Shown one piece after another: positions 63,899 through 64,000 of a DNA stretch of 64,000 nt. Source of the DNA: Haematobia irritans (Eukaryota; Arthropoda; Insecta; Diptera; Muscidae); assembly GCF_050003625.1 (NCBI RefSeq), contig NC_134398.1:63434891-63498890 (forward strand). The letters are read 5' to 3'. Below the pieces are notes generated by a model. That model was not told the origin of the DNA and made no database searches. It saw only the letters and a program-made list of their open reading frames with translations. The number at the start of each line of letters is the position of its first letter. The first letter of the stretch is position 1. The position numbers were made by a program, and so were the translations under genes.

Positions 63899-64000
63899 TA
63901 TACCCTCCACAATAGAATGGGAAGGTGAGGGGTATACTAAAATTTTTATTCCGTTTTTAATTCATTGAAATATATTGCTCTAAGACCCCATAGTGTATAT
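63899..64000 (-). mobile_element. 3' end of a DINE-like subfamily I element running out of the window
   Basis: Starts tataccctccacaatagaatggg and reads on to gctctaagaccccatagtg, like 42530 and 44524. Confidence 0.75.

Overview
This window is AT-rich eukaryotic DNA, most likely from a brachyceran fly of the muscoid/calyptrate kind. That placement is inference. It rests on insect-type Tc1/mariner and LINE transposases, short AT-rich introns with CTAAT-like branch points, a Drosophila-type Inr+DPE core promoter, and several interspersed repeat families built like fly DINE/Helentron elements. I recognise no complete host protein-coding gene, no rRNA, no functional tRNA, no CRISPR array, no virus and no toxin gene. 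Almost everything is transposable elements nested in one another, up to four or five levels deep.

Layout. 0-8 kb: a plus-strand RNase H-bearing LINE (1613-7960) split by a minus-strand copy of the same family (2033-4390, 11-bp target duplication) and by a splice-site-tipped palindromic MITE. 8.4-12 kb: a large hairpin, MITEs and a broken mariner. 12.8-19.5 kb: Russian-doll elements with CAC...GTG ends and 2-bp target duplications (12794-19508 contains 14152-19234, which contains 15231-17819). Their interiors carry exon-like micro-exons with good splice signals; a shorter sister copy lies at 28557-30992. 20-27 kb: a hAT-like MITE, more CAC...GTG MITEs and degenerate repeats. 26.7-32.4 kb: two DINE-like elements. 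33-38 kb: a Tc1 element broken by a near-intact DD37E mariner, a SINE tail and a DINE-like element that itself carries insertions. 40-47 kb: a full tRNA-derived SINE, a unit with two divergent tRNA-like promoters, and a tandemly duplicated DINE-like element. 47.2-55.3 kb: a SINE split by a 7.9-kb CAC...GTG element that in turn contains two smaller relatives, a DINE-like element and another twin-tRNA unit. 55.5-55.8 kb: the one host-gene-like feature, an Inr+DPE promoter, a 5' UTR and a short first coding exon ending in a strong donor. The rest of the window would be its intron, filled with more insertions.

Functional relationships. The SINE and the LINE share their 3' tail, including a (CCTAA)n end, so the LINE machinery is the likely mobiliser of the SINE. 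The CAC...GTG elements resemble CACTA/CMC DNA transposons by termini, subterminal repeats and short target duplications, but no transposase is visible in any of them, so they would depend on a source elsewhere. The three DINE-like subfamilies each keep a matched inverted repeat between their two ends. The most interesting leads are the micro-exon cassettes inside the CAC...GTG elements (16.3-17.3, 18.2-18.6, 30.0-30.4 and 49.3-54.0 kb) and the covarying ends of the DINE-like subfamilies.
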